Assembly: GCA_041396245.1 (NCBI GenBank)
Contig: JAWKYW010000005.1
Span: forward strand, 1 to 64,000
Length of the DNA: 64,000 nucleotides
DNA from: Desulfobacillus sp041396245
GTDB taxonomy: Bacteria; Pseudomonadota; Gammaproteobacteria; Burkholderiales; Rhodocyclaceae
Direction: 5' to 3'
Position numbers and translations under genes: made by a program. The notes beneath the pieces are model-generated. The model was not told where the DNA came from, ran no database searches, and saw only the letters and a list, made by a program, of their open reading frames with translations. Below, in pieces: positions 40,466 through 49,462 of the stretch. The stretch's first letter is position 1; every line of letters starts with the position of its first letter.

Positions 40466-41992
40466 TCACGCCGGCGAACCGGGGCCGAACAGGCAGTTGC
40501 GCATCATTCCGGCGTCCTCGTGCTCCAGGTTGTGGCAGTGGTACATGAACAGGCCGGGTTCGGTCGGCGCCAGCAGCAGGCGCACCCGCTCGCCCGGAAA
40601 GATGAGGAAGGTGTCCTTGAAGCCGGCGTCGACCAGGCCGTCGCGCAGGTCCGCCGGCGCGCCGTCCCGGCTGCGCTCCAGGATGCGGAAGCGCACGCCG
40701 TGGATGTGCATGGGATGGGGCATGGCCATGCCGCCGTCGTCGTTGGCGAAGGTCCACACGGTGCTTTCGCCGAGGGGCAGGCGCTCGCCGTCGGCCACGG
40801 CGTCCATCTCGAACTGCCGGCCGTTCATGAAGCCCTGCATGTGGCGGAAGGCGAGCCGGGTGTGAAGCTCGCCCGCTCCCTCCGGCGCGGCGGCCTGCGC
40901 AGGCGGGAGCCGCAGCGTCGCGCCGGCGCGGCGCGCCTCCGCGCCGATGCTGAAACGGGCGATCGTCAGCGCGTCGCCCTGGCCGGGGCCCATCGTCTGC
41001 TGCATGCCGCGGCCCATCATGCCGCGCATCATCCCGCCGCGCATCATGCCGCCGCCGTCCATCATCCCCATGCCGGAGAATTCGCGGCTCACGAGGGCGA
41101 TCTCGGTGCCCGGGCGGCGCTCGCCGAAATCCTCCAGCAGCTCGATGCGCTCGAAGGGCCCGAGGACGACGTAAGGCCGCGTCTGCATGCCCTCCGCGGC
41201 GGACAGCAGGCCGTTGTCGGTGGCGATGACGCGCAGGGGCCGGCCGTCGGACCAGGCCAGCTTGTAGATGCGCGCATTGGACGCATTGACGAGCCGCAGC
41301 CGCCAGGGCCGCGGCGTGACGCCGAACGCGGCGTCCGCTGCGCCGTTCACCAGAACGCGGTCGCCCAGCACGCCGTTCATGTCGTCCATCATCGTGCGCT
41401 TGAAGACGAACTGGTTGTCGCCGACGCGCCGATCCTGGATGACCAGGCTCAATTCGTGCCCCGCCGTCGGCAGGCCGTAAGCTTGCTCCTGTGCCTCGCG
41501 CACGATCACCAGTCCGGCCAGGCCCCGATAGACCTGGGCGCCGGTGAGGCCATGGGGATGCGGGTGATAGAGATAGGTGCCGGCGGGGTTGCGCACGGTG
41601 AATTCGTAGATGTAGTCGCCGCCCGGTTCGACGGCAAGACGCGGGTGGCCGTCGGCCGCCTCGGGAACAAGCATGCCGTGCCAGTGGATGATGGAGGGCT
41701 CAGCCAGGCGGTTGCGGAATTCGATGCGCACGCGCTCGCCGCGCCGCAGTTCCAGCGTCGGCCCCAGATAGCCGGCGGAGGGCTTGAGGGCGTCGGCACG
41801 CCCGCGCAGCACCTGTCCGGCATAGCGCAGCACCGCGGTCTTCGGGCCCGGCCAGAGGCTCGCGCCGTCCGGCGCGGCGACAAGCCGCAGGACTAGATCC
41901 GGCTCGCCCGCCGCCAGGGCGCGGCGCAGCGGCAACGGTGTTGCGAGGATGCCCGCGCCCAATGCCTGCAATACGTTCCGTCGTGTCCACAT
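40466..41992 (-). CDS. Multicopper oxidase (CueO/CopA-like)
   Basis: 508 residues. A twin-arginine-like leader (MWTRRNVLQALGAGILATPLPLRRALA) precedes three cupredoxin domains. All four copper motifs are present: HWHG, YLYHPHPHG, HPMHIHG and YHCHNLEHEDAGMM. A Met-rich loop (GMGMMDGGGMMRGGMMRGMM) near residue 305-335 is typical of cuprous oxidases. It probably oxidises Cu(I) in the periplasm, giving copper tolerance. Confidence 0.92.
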   Translation of the reverse strand: MWTRRNVLQALGAGILATPLPLRRALAAGEPDLVLRLVAAPDGASLWPGPKTAVLRYAGQVLRGRADALKPSAGYLGPTLELRRGERVRIEFRNRLAEPSIIHWHGMLVPEAADGHPRLAVEPGGDYIYEFTVRNPAGTYLYHPHPHGLTGAQVYRGLAGLVIVREAQEQAYGLPTAGHELSLVIQDRRVGDNQFVFKRTMMDDMNGVLGDRVLVNGAADAAFGVTPRPWRLRLVNASNARIYKLAWSDGRPLRVIATDNGLLSAAEGMQTRPYVVLGPFERIELLEDFGERRPGTEIALVSREFSGMGMMDGGGMMRGGMMRGMMGRGMQQTMGPGQGDALTIARFSIGAEARRAGATLRLPPAQAAAPEGAGELHTRLAFRHMQGFMNGRQFEMDAVADGERLPLGESTVWTFANDDGGMAMPHPMHIHGVRFRILERSRDGAPADLRDGLVDAGFKDTFLIFPGERVRLLLAPTEPGLFMYHCHNLEHEDAGMMRNCLFGPGSPA

Positions 41993-42018
41993 GTTCCTGC
42001 TCCTTGTGCATGCCCCTT

Positions 42019-42582
42019 TCAGGGCTTCGCGCCTGCCGCCACAAGCCGGCGAATTTCGTCTGCATACGAGGGCGCATCCCATTCCGCCGGCCCCACCTTG
42101 CGCCAGCGCTCGCGCCCCTGCCGGTCCACCAGCAGCGTGGTGGGAATGCCGATGCTGCCCAGCGCGGCCGCCACCTCGCCCGCGGCATCGATATAGGGCG
42201 CGAGGTATCGAATGCCGCTCTGCCGGTAGAACTCGCGCACCGACTGCAGATCCCGGTCGAGGGACACCGCCACCACTTCGAAGCCGAGCCCGCCCAGCGC
42301 TTTCTGCAAACGGTCGAGGGCCGGCATCTCCTTGCGGCAGGGCGCGCACCAGGTGGCCCACAGATTCAGCAACAGGACCCTGCCGCGGAAATCCTCCAGG
42401 GCGAGCATCCTTTCCTTGCCGTCGAGAAAGTGCATGCCGCGCAGCGGCGCCCGCCCGGCGGCCGTCTCCGGCGTTCCCGGCGTATCCGACAGAAGGGTCA
42501 TCCCGGCAAACCCGCCGGCGGCCAGCCCGGCCGCGGCGGCAAGACCGGACAGCAGCAGCCGGCGCGAACCGAATGCGCTCAT
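42019..42582 (-). CDS. TlpA-family thiol:disulfide protein
   Basis: 187 residues from ATG 42582, overlapping the CcmG stop. An N-terminal anchor or signal (RLLLSGLAAAAGLAAGGFAG) is followed by thioredoxin fold WATWCAPCRKEMPALDRL and GIPTTLLVDRQG. This type of protein reduces cytochrome c or copper-chaperone thiols and would receive electrons from the CcdA protein of the operon. Confidence 0.87.
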   Translation of the reverse strand: MSAFGSRRLLLSGLAAAAGLAAGGFAGMTLLSDTPGTPETAAGRAPLRGMHFLDGKERMLALEDFRGRVLLLNLWATWCAPCRKEMPALDRLQKALGGLGFEVVAVSLDRDLQSVREFYRQSGIRYLAPYIDAAGEVAAALGSIGIPTTLLVDRQGRERWRKVGPAEWDAPSYADEIRRLVAAGAKP

Positions 42583-43178
42583 TTCCGCCTCCGCAAGTCT
42601 TCGACCATGGGCAGCAGCTTGTCCCGCACGAATTCCGCAGTCATAGGGCCGATATGCTTGTAGGCGATGCGGCCATCGCGGCCGACGAGGAAGGTTTCCG
42701 GCACCCCATACACGCCCCAGTCGATCGCCACGCGCCCATCCACATCGGCGCCGGTGCGGTTGTATGGGTCGCCCCACTGGTCCAGCCAGCGCGCGGCATC
42801 GTCCGGCCGGTCCTTGTAGTTGAGGCCGTGGACCGGGACGACGCCGCGGCCTCGGAGATCGATCAGGAGCGGATGCTCTTCGCGGCAGGCGACACACCAG
42901 GAGGCGAACACATTCACGATGGATACTTCGCCGTGCAGATCGCGGCTTGCCAGACCGAGCGTCCGCCCTTTCACAGCGGGCAAATCGAACTCGGGAACCG
43001 GTTTTCCGATCAGCGGCGAAGGAATCTCCCGAGGATTGAGGAACAGGCCAACGCCGAGCACCAGCACCAGTGCGCCGAACAGAACCAGCGGCAGCAGGAA
43101 AGCGACGCGCCAATGCGATTCGCCGGCCGCCGCCCCCGACACGGACGCGGCGCCGGCCATCCGGTCTGTCCGGCTCAT
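42579..43178 (-). CDS. CcmG/DsbE thioredoxin-like protein
   Basis: 199 residues from ATG 43178 (ATGA overlap with the cytochrome stop). A membrane anchor at about 27-48, FLNPREIPSPLIGKPVPEFDLP, the active site ASWCVACREEHPLL and YGVPETFLVGRDG are diagnostic of CcmG/DsbE, which reduces apocytochrome c thiols before heme ligation. The rest of a ccm operon is not here, so it may serve this operon's own cytochromes or copper proteins. Confidence 0.88.
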   Translation of the reverse strand: MSRTDRMAGAASVSGAAAGESHWRVAFLLPLVLFGALVLVLGVGLFLNPREIPSPLIGKPVPEFDLPAVKGRTLGLASRDLHGEVSIVNVFASWCVACREEHPLLIDLRGRGVVPVHGLNYKDRPDDAARWLDQWGDPYNRTGADVDGRVAIDWGVYGVPETFLVGRDGRIAYKHIGPMTAEFVRDKLLPMVEDLRRRK

Positions 43179-43840
43179 ATGCATTCGCTCCGGATGAACG
43201 CCGCCATCTCCTCGGGGGCGGCGAACACGATCTGCGCGCGATCGCCACCCATGCCGGTCCCCACGATGACCGGCTCGCCCTTGCGCGGACCGCGCCGGGT
43301 GGAGTCGGTCTTGAAGCGCAGGTTGAATTCCCAGAACGGATAGGTCCTGCCGTCTGCGAGCGTGACCCGATACGTGTCGGCGCAGAGGCGGACGGCTTTG
43401 ACCAGCTGCCCGGCCTTGACCGCTTTCAGATCGGGCGGCGCAGGCGTCGCGGGCGCGGCGGCCTTGCCCTCGGACACCGCCCGCAGGTAAGCGATCAGGT
43501 CGCCGCGGGCGCGCGCGTCGGGCAGGCCGCCGTAGGCCATCGTACTGCCGGGAATGAAGGCGGCCGGATTGCGCAGCCATGCGTCCAGCGCCTTTTCGTT
43601 CCATACGAGATCGGCCTTGCGCAAGGCCTCCGAGTAGCGCCGAAAATCCGCGGCGCTGCCGGCCCGTCGGCCATAAACGGCGGCAAGGCTCGGCCCGGTG
43701 CGATGCTCGCCGGGGGATAGGGAATGGCAAGCGGCGCAGGCGCGGAATGCCTGGGCACCGCGGGTCGCGTCGCCGGCAGCATAGGCGCCGGCCGAGGCGA
43801 CGAGCCCGGCCAGGGCCATGAACATGGATGTGCGCTTCAT
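43175..43840 (-). CDS. c-type cytochrome with C-terminal extension
   Basis: 221 residues; signal peptide ending AYA. The first domain is a cytochrome c2/c550 fold with FRACAACHSLSPGEHRTGPSL and axial Met in GSTMAYGG. After an Ala/Pro linker (about residue 128-140) comes a domain of about 80 residues (AGQLVKAVRLCADTYRVTLADGRTYPFWEFNLRFKTD) that I do not recognise. Periplasmic electron carrier linked to SCO1 and CcmG genes. Confidence 0.83.
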   Translation of the reverse strand: MKRTSMFMALAGLVASAGAYAAGDATRGAQAFRACAACHSLSPGEHRTGPSLAAVYGRRAGSAADFRRYSEALRKADLVWNEKALDAWLRNPAAFIPGSTMAYGGLPDARARGDLIAYLRAVSEGKAAAPATPAPPDLKAVKAGQLVKAVRLCADTYRVTLADGRTYPFWEFNLRFKTDSTRRGPRKGEPVIVGTGMGGDRAQIVFAAPEEMAAFIRSECI

Positions 43841-43895
43841 GAGACTCTCCTGGTTGTTGGATGTGCCGGCGGCCTCCGCCTCGCGGTGCGCAGGG

Positions 43896-44498
43896 TCATG
43901 ATTGCAGCAAGAGCCTGAGATCGTGCGCGATCGCCTGAGGCTCCGCCTCGCCCTTGATGTGCAGGCGCAGCCGCCCCTGGGGATCGAAGGCGAAGATCGC
44001 GGTCAGGTGATCGACGGCGTAAGACCCCGAGGCGTCGGCCGGCTGACGCGCAAAGAAGACTTTGAATTCCTCGGCGGCGCGCGCCACCTCGGCCTCGCTG
44101 CCGCGCAGGCCGATAAAGCTCGGGTGGAATGCCGGCACGTAGCGGGCGAGGACTTCCGGCGTGTCGCGCGCCGGATCCAGCGTGGCGAACAGCCCCTGTA
44201 CGCGCGCGCCGTCCTTGCCCAGCAGATCGACCGCCCTGGCCATTCCCGCCAGCGCCGTCGGGCAGGCGTCGGGGCACTGGGTATAGCCGAAGAAGAGCAT
44301 GACCGCCTTGCCGCGGAAATCCGCCAGCGCGCGCGGCTTGCCCGCGGCATCGGTGAGGCGGAAATCCCGCCCCCACTCGATGCCCGTCATGTCGGTGGCG
44401 AGAAAGCTTTCCGTCTTTCTCGCGCAGGACGGGAGCACCAGCGCCAGCGCGGCGAGGCCGCCGAGCCGGAGCGCATTGCGGCGGCGCGGGTCAGTCAT
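43896..44498 (-). CDS. SCO1/SenC-family copper chaperone
   Basis: 200 residues; Tat-like leader with a lipobox-like LPSC. The copper-binding motif GYTQCPDACPTALAGM and the later His (SYAVDHLTAIFAFD) are both present. SCO proteins deliver copper to the CuA site of oxidases or reduce its thiols. Partner PCuAC is encoded upstream with an 8-base overlap. Confidence 0.9.
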   Translation of the reverse strand: MTDPRRRNALRLGGLAALALVLPSCARKTESFLATDMTGIEWGRDFRLTDAAGKPRALADFRGKAVMLFFGYTQCPDACPTALAGMARAVDLLGKDGARVQGLFATLDPARDTPEVLARYVPAFHPSFIGLRGSEAEVARAAEEFKVFFARQPADASGSYAVDHLTAIFAFDPQGRLRLHIKGEAEPQAIAHDLRLLLQS

Positions 44499-44955
44499 GG
44501 CGGCCTCCGTTGCCGAGGCGGTCGACCACGGGCAGGCGCAGGGTCACCACCCGGCTTGCGCCGCCCGATTCGGCAAGAGTCAGTCTGAGCACCACGGCGC
44601 CGCCGGGGCGCAGGGGCGCGCGCAGGCCGGTCAGCATCATGTGGATGCCGCCGGGCGCCAGCCGCAGCGGGCGGCCGGCCGGCAAATCGAGCGTCTCCAG
44701 CCGGCGCATGCGCATGACATCGCCCTGCATGGACATGGCGTGGAACTGCACCGTCCCGGCCACGTCGGATTCCGCGGAGACGACACGGGCGTCCTTCGGG
44801 CTTTCCAGCGTCAGGTAGGCGGCCGCGACGGTCTGCCCGGGCACCGTGGCGACCACCCGCGCCTCATCGACCTTCAGCGTGTCCGCGGCAAACCCGGGTC
44901 CGGCGAGCGCCGCGGCGCCGAACACGAACATCGTCAAGAATTTACTGCTCTGCAT
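44491..44955 (-). CDS. PCu(A)C-type periplasmic copper chaperone
   Basis: 154 residues with a signal peptide ending GFA. The H(M)x10Mx21HxM copper(I) motif is present: FHAMSMQGDVMRMRRLETLDLPAG...GGIHMML. It hands Cu to SCO1/CuA. GAGGAGG ribosome site before the ATG. It overlaps the SCO1 gene downstream. Confidence 0.92.
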   Translation of the reverse strand: MQSSKFLTMFVFGAAALAGPGFAADTLKVDEARVVATVPGQTVAAAYLTLESPKDARVVSAESDVAGTVQFHAMSMQGDVMRMRRLETLDLPAGRPLRLAPGGIHMMLTGLRAPLRPGGAVVLRLTLAESGGASRVVTLRLPVVDRLGNGGRHD

Positions 44956-45112
44956 GCGTGTGTGACCTCCTCGTTGGGAAACGACGGCCGAGACGCAGGA
45001 AGCCGCGCAACGATTCCGGCGGGATCGGGCCGCCGCGTATCGGCGAATCAAGGCAGGCGGGACGCGCCCTGCGGCCCATGGGCCACAGGGCGGGCGTTTC
45101 GCCCGGGCAGGA

Positions 45113-45466
45113 TCAGAGGAAGCGGGGAGGTCGCCACACCCCGAACGAATCGGGGGCGGGAAGGTTAGGAGAGTTGCCGGACTGCAACGGTACGGCGGCG
45201 GTCAGGACCCGGATGGAGGCGGAGGACGCCTGGACGAACAGGATCGCTCCGCATCCGCCGGAAAGGCTGCAGTGCGTCGCACAGGCATCGTCCGGCAACC
45301 GGCCGGAAGCGCCGGCATCGTCGCAGCACGGACTCGAAGCATCCGCCATGTCCATGTCCACGCCTGCGTGCGCGGGGCAAGCATCCATGGCGGCCATCGC
45401 GCCAAAGCCGTAGGTCGGCACGGCGATGCTCAGCAGCACGATGAGGATCAGAGACCAGAGACGCAT
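45113..45466 (-). CDS. Exported Cys-rich protein of unknown function
   Basis: 117 residues from Met at 45466 (MRLWSLILIVLLSIAVPTYG signal peptide). The mature part has eight Cys and Met/Asp/His-rich segments (MDACPAHAGVDMDMADASSPCCDDAG; CATHCSLSGGCGA). The composition resembles small metal-handling proteins at the head of copper/heavy-metal operons. It lies 157 bases upstream of the PCuAC gene and probably starts the operon. Family not recognised. Confidence 0.65.
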   Translation of the reverse strand: MRLWSLILIVLLSIAVPTYGFGAMAAMDACPAHAGVDMDMADASSPCCDDAGASGRLPDDACATHCSLSGGCGAILFVQASSASIRVLTAAVPLQSGNSPNLPAPDSFGVWRPPRFL

Positions 45467-45628
45467 AGGCGCAACAATGACAGGGGCACGGCGTAGCAAA
45501 AAAGGGCTTTCAATATATCAAAGGTGCAAGACGAAGTCTGCATTTCCCGATACGACCGATCCGGCACCGGCAAGTTCGCCGGAATCGAGGAAATTCACAT
45601 CCGACCGAAAGGATAGCGACGCAGGCGG

Positions 45629-47044
45629 TCATCCGGCGCAGCACGAAAGCTGCTTCACGTCCTTGCCGAAGGCCTGCGCCGCCAGCTTCAATCCCTCGAC
45701 CATGGTCAGGTAGGGGAACAACTGGTCGGCCAGTTCCTGCACGGTCAGGCGATTGCGGATCGCCAGCGCGGCGGTCTGGATCAGCTCGCCCGCTTCGGGG
45801 GCCACCGCCTGCACGCCGATCAATCGGCCCGAGTCCGCCTCGGCGACCAGCTTGATGAAGCCGCGCGTGTCGAAGTTGACGAGCGCCCGCGGCACGTTGT
45901 CGAGGGTGAGTGTGCGGCTGTCGGTTTCGATGCCGTCGCGGTGCGCTTCCGCTTCGCTCAGGCCCACGGTCGCCACTTGCGGGTCGGTGAACACCACCGC
46001 CGGCATGGCGGTGAGATCGAGGGCCGCCTCGCCGCCGGTCATGTTGATCGCCGCGCGGCTGCCGGCCGCCGCCGCGACATAGACGAATTGCGGCTGGTCG
46101 GTGCAGTCGCCGGCGGCGTAGATGTGCGGGCTGCTCGTGCGCATGCCCCGGTCGATGACGATGGCGCCCTCTGCACCGACGGCCACGCCCGCCGCTGCGA
46201 GGTTCAGTTCGCGCGTGTTCGGCGCGCGGCCGGTGGCGACCAGCAGCCGGTCGGCGCGCAGCTCGCCCTGACCGGTGGCGAGCACAAATTCGCCGTTGGC
46301 ATGGACGACGCGGCTCGCCTGCGCATGCTCCAGCACCGCGATGCCCTCGGCGCGGAAGGCGTTCGTTACGGCTTCGCCGATGGCCGGGTCTTCGCGGAAG
46401 AACAGCGTGTGGCGCGCCAGGATCGTCACCCGGCTGCCGAGCCGGGCGAAGGCCTGCGCCAGCTCCAGCGCCACCACCGACGAGCCGATCACGGCCAGCC
46501 GCGGCGGAATCGTGTCGCCGGCCAGCGTCTCGGTGGATGTCCAGAAGGGCGTCTCCGCCAGGCCGGCAATCGGCGGCACGGCCGGGCTGGCGCCGGTGGC
46601 GACGAGGCAGCGGTCGAAGGCCAGCTCGCGCTCGCTGCCGTCGGCGCACTGCACGACGAGGCTGCGGTCGTCCTTGAAGCGTGCCGCGCCGCGCAGCAGA
46701 TTGACGTTCGGGTTCGACGCCAGGATGCCTTCGTACTTGGCGTGGCGCAGCTCTTCCACGCGCCCCTGTTGCTGCGACAGCAGCCGGCCGCGATCGATCG
46801 CCGGCTCGGCCGCGGCGATGCCGCCGTCGAAGGGACTCTCCCGGCGCAGGTGGGCGATGTGGGCGGCGCGGATCATGATCTTCGACGGCACGCAGCCGAC
46901 GTTGACGCAGGTGCCGCCGAGGGTGCCGCGCTCGATCAGGGTCACGCGCGTGCCGCGCTCGGCGGCCTTCAGCGCACAGGCCATCGCCGCGCCGCCGCTG
47001 CCGACGACGGCGATGTGCAGGCGGCTTTCGCTCTTCTCTGTCAT
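45629..47044 (-). CDS. merA: Mercuric reductase MerA
   Basis: 471 residues from ATG 47044, overlapping the merF stop. FAD site VVGSGGAAMACALKA, redox disulfide GGTCVNVGCVPSKIMIRAAH, NADPH site VIGSSVVALELAQ and the C-terminal Hg-binding pair QLSCCAG are intact. It reduces Hg(II) to volatile Hg(0) in the cytoplasm. It lacks the optional N-terminal heavy-metal domain. Confidence 0.95.
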   Translation of the reverse strand: MTEKSESRLHIAVVGSGGAAMACALKAAERGTRVTLIERGTLGGTCVNVGCVPSKIMIRAAHIAHLRRESPFDGGIAAAEPAIDRGRLLSQQQGRVEELRHAKYEGILASNPNVNLLRGAARFKDDRSLVVQCADGSERELAFDRCLVATGASPAVPPIAGLAETPFWTSTETLAGDTIPPRLAVIGSSVVALELAQAFARLGSRVTILARHTLFFREDPAIGEAVTNAFRAEGIAVLEHAQASRVVHANGEFVLATGQGELRADRLLVATGRAPNTRELNLAAAGVAVGAEGAIVIDRGMRTSSPHIYAAGDCTDQPQFVYVAAAAGSRAAINMTGGEAALDLTAMPAVVFTDPQVATVGLSEAEAHRDGIETDSRTLTLDNVPRALVNFDTRGFIKLVAEADSGRLIGVQAVAPEAGELIQTAALAIRNRLTVQELADQLFPYLTMVEGLKLAAQAFGKDVKQLSCCAG

Positions 47045-47286
47045 GGTCTTTCCCCCTTCCCGGGCGGTGCGCCGCAGGCCGCGCCGCTGCGTCGCCGCCA
47101 CACTGCGTAGAAAGTCAGTCCGGTGAACACGGCGAGCATGGGCAGCAGCACGTAGTCGAGATAGCCGGTCAGGGCGGACAGACCGGCCAGCCCGAGCAGG
47201 ATCACCAGGATCGGCGTAAAGCAGCACAGCGCGGTCAGCAGTGCGCCGACCGTGCCGAACCGCATCAGTGTTTTCGGGTCCTGCAT
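47041..47286 (-). CDS. merF: Mercury transporter MerF
   Basis: 81 residues, two membrane helices. VGALLTALCCFTPILVILLGLAGLSALTGYLDYVLLPMLAVFTGLTFYAVW is the MerF family with its vicinal Cys pair. It brings Hg(II) to MerA. No merT or merP is present, so this is a minimal merR-merF-merA locus. Confidence 0.93.
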   Translation of the reverse strand: MQDPKTLMRFGTVGALLTALCCFTPILVILLGLAGLSALTGYLDYVLLPMLAVFTGLTFYAVWRRRSGAACGAPPGKGERP

Positions 47287-47321
47287 GGCCGGCTCCTTCC
47301 GTATCGGAATTCGATGGCGTA

Positions 47322-47352
47322 ACCTTACTTCCGTAGTCATGTACGGAGTCAA
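47322..47352 (-). promoter_or_regulatory. MerR-type operator/promoter
   Basis: Minus strand TTGACT, 19-base spacer containing CCGTACATGACTACGG, TAAGGT. The overlong 19-bp spacer with a central dyad is the hallmark of MerR-activated promoters. It sits in the 71-base merR/merF divergent gap. Confidence 0.92.
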
Positions 47353-47357
47353 GCGGC

Positions 47358-47789
47358 ATGGAAGACACTCTGGAGAATCTGACCATAAGCGCCTTCGCCC
47401 GCGCGGCCGGGGTCGGCATCGAGGCGATCCGCTTCTATCAGCGCAAGGGCCTGCTGCCGGAACCGGACAAGCCCTATGGCGGCATCCGCCGCTACGGCGA
47501 GACGGACGTGGGGCGGCTGAGGTTCGTGAAAACGGCCCAGCGCCTGGGCTTCAGCCTGGATGAAATCGCCGAACTGCTGCGCCTGGAGGACGGCACGCAT
47601 TGCGCCGAAGCGCGCGCACTGGCCGAGCACAAGCTGCGCGACGTGCGCGAAAAGCTGGCCGACCTGTCCCGCATGGAAACCGCGCTGTCCGGCCTGGTGC
47701 GCGCCTGCCGCTCGCGCAAGGCGAACGTCTCCTGCCCGCTGATCGCCTCGCTGCAGGAGGGACAGAAGCGACGTGCCCCCTCACCCTAG
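47358..47789 (+). CDS. merR: Mercury-responsive regulator MerR
   Basis: 143 residues. HTH LTISAFARAAGVGIEAIRFYQRKGLLPEPDKPYGGIRRY, then a dimerisation helix. The three Hg-binding Cys are in the expected places (GTHCAEAR, VRACRSRKANVSCPLI). It represses and, with Hg(II), activates the divergent merF-merA promoter. Confidence 0.95.
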   Translation: MEDTLENLTISAFARAAGVGIEAIRFYQRKGLLPEPDKPYGGIRRYGETDVGRLRFVKTAQRLGFSLDEIAELLRLEDGTHCAEARALAEHKLRDVREKLADLSRMETALSGLVRACRSRKANVSCPLIASLQEGQKRRAPSP

Positions 47790-47816
47790 CCCTCTCCCCG
47801 CCAGCGGGGAGAGGGA
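47790..47816. repeat. GC hairpin (CCCTCTCCCCGC/GCGGGGAGAGGG)
   Basis: A perfect 12-bp-arm palindrome between convergent merR and AhpD-like genes, flanked by AAAAAA on one side. It may end transcription from the plus strand only weakly, and looks like a dispersed hairpin repeat. Confidence 0.5.
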
Positions 47817-47840
47817 AAAAAGACCAGTTGCCCCCCGCCC

Positions 47841-48410
47841 TCACGCCACCTTGTAGGCGGCGAACTTGTCATCCACTTCCGTCCGGAACAGGTGGTTGGT
47901 GTAGTTGGAGAGCGTCTTCACCGCGGCCGCCAGGATGATCTGCAGGACATGGGTTTCGGTGTAGCCGGCGGAAAGGAAGGCGTCGGCCGCGGCCTGGCGC
48001 GGCTTGCCGGCCGTGCCCACCAGTTCCTGGGTGAATTCGTAGAGCGCCTTCAGCTTCGGGTCGGGAATCGGCTGGTGCGCGCGGATCGCCGCCAGCACCG
48101 GCGCCGGCACGCCGGACATCTTGTCGGCGAGCATGCTGTGCGCCGCCGTGCAGTAGGTGCAGCCGTTCTGCTGGCTGACGGCGAGGAACACCACCTCCTG
48201 CTCGGCCGGCGAGAAGCCCGACTTCTGCCGGAAGGCGGCATAGCCGTGCAGGTAGGTGGTCAGCACGCCGGGCACGTTCACCATGTTGGCGTACATGTTG
48301 GGGATGAAGCCGACCTGCTTCTGCGCGGCTTCGAGCACTTCCTTCTGTTCGGGAGAGGCGCTGCCGAGGGTGACGGCGTTCAGGGTATTGGCGACGAAAT
48401 GCGGGCTCAT
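47841..48410 (-). CDS. AhpD-like carboxymuconolactone decarboxylase family protein
   Basis: 189 residues from ATG 48410 (MSPHFVANTLNAVTLG), GAGGAAA upstream. The CxxC-x-x-x-H motif NGCTYCTAAHSMLADK of AhpD/peroxidase-related proteins is present. It probably acts in thiol-dependent peroxide or alkyl-peroxide removal. Divergent from an AraC-type regulator that likely controls it. Confidence 0.82.
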   Translation of the reverse strand: MSPHFVANTLNAVTLGSASPEQKEVLEAAQKQVGFIPNMYANMVNVPGVLTTYLHGYAAFRQKSGFSPAEQEVVFLAVSQQNGCTYCTAAHSMLADKMSGVPAPVLAAIRAHQPIPDPKLKALYEFTQELVGTAGKPRQAAADAFLSAGYTETHVLQIILAAAVKTLSNYTNHLFRTEVDDKFAAYKVA

Positions 48411-48528
48411 GGTTTCCTCCGTGAAGACGTTGCCGCGCGGGATGCGCGACCCGATGTGAAGCGTAGCCCGTCCGCCGGGGTTAGCGGCTATCATGCGTAC
48501 CTTATCCATAACCGATCGTACCGCCGCG

Positions 48529-49365
48529 ATGGAAACCGCCGACGCCATCTCCCGCCTGCTCGACCACGTCGGGCTGCGCGCCCGCACCTTCTACGCCGGT
48601 CCACTGTGCGGCCTGCACGACTTCGACGCCGCCGAGGGCGTCGGCCACCTGCACGTCGTGCGTGCCGGCACCCTGCGTGCCGTGCAGGCCGGACACAAGG
48701 CGATCGCCGTCGCCGAGCCCGCCCTGCTGTTCTATCCGCGGCCGCTCGACCACCGCCTCGACGTCGCCGACCGCATCACCGCCGACGTGCTGTGCGCCAG
48801 CGTGCGCTACGACGCCGGGCTGGACAACGCCATCACCCAGTCCTTCCCCGACGTCGTGGTGACGCCCTTCCGCGAGGCGCCCGGGCTGGAGCCGACGCTG
48901 GCGCTGCTCTTCGACGAGGCGAACGAGGCGCGCACCGGCCGGCAGGTGCTGCTCGACCGCCTCTGCGACGTGCTGCTGATCCAGATCGTGCGCCACGCCC
49001 TCGCCCGCGGCCTCGTCGCCCGCGGCCTGCTCGCCGGGCTGGCGCATCCGCGCCTGGGCCGGCTGCTGGTGGAACTGCTCGACGCGCCGGGAAAGGACTG
49101 GCCGCTCGAAGCCATGGCCGCGCGCGCCCACCTCTCGCGCAACGCCTTCGCCCGGCTGTTCAGGGAGGTGGTCGGCATCGCCCCTGCCGCCTTCCTCGCG
49201 CAGATGCGTATCGGCTACGCCCAGCGCCTCCTGCGCAAGGGACGTTCATTGACGCGGGTGGCCGAGGAAGTCGGCTACGGCAGCCAGCCGGCCTTCTCGC
49301 GCGCCTTCATCCGCGAAACCGGCATCGCGCCATCGGAGTGGGTGCGGCGGCAGGCGGGGGCGTGA
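48529..49365 (+). CDS. AraC-family transcriptional regulator
   Basis: 278 residues from ATG 48529 (METADAISRLLDHVGLRARTFYAG); an ATG at 48493 would add 12 residues. An N-terminal cupin_6-type effector domain (DHRLDVADRITADVLCASVRY) is followed by two HTHs (WPLEAMAARAHLSRNAFARLFREVVG; SLTRVAEEVGYGSQPAFSRAFIRETGIAPSEW). Divergent arrangement suggests it regulates the AhpD-like gene. Confidence 0.85.
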   Translation: METADAISRLLDHVGLRARTFYAGPLCGLHDFDAAEGVGHLHVVRAGTLRAVQAGHKAIAVAEPALLFYPRPLDHRLDVADRITADVLCASVRYDAGLDNAITQSFPDVVVTPFREAPGLEPTLALLFDEANEARTGRQVLLDRLCDVLLIQIVRHALARGLVARGLLAGLAHPRLGRLLVELLDAPGKDWPLEAMAARAHLSRNAFARLFREVVGIAPAAFLAQMRIGYAQRLLRKGRSLTRVAEEVGYGSQPAFSRAFIRETGIAPSEWVRRQAGA

Positions 49366-49462
49366 GCGGGGGAAAAGTCAGTCGCTGCGGGACGGCGATT
49401 CCGTTCCCCGCCGGTGAGCTTCGCGAGACTGCCGGTGAAGGTGTCGGCGATGCGGAAGTCCG

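Noticed and set aside
43868..44588. Open frames opposite the SCO1 and PCuAC genes
   Set aside because: Arg/Gly/Ala-rich shadows without motifs, fully overlapped by well-supported genes.
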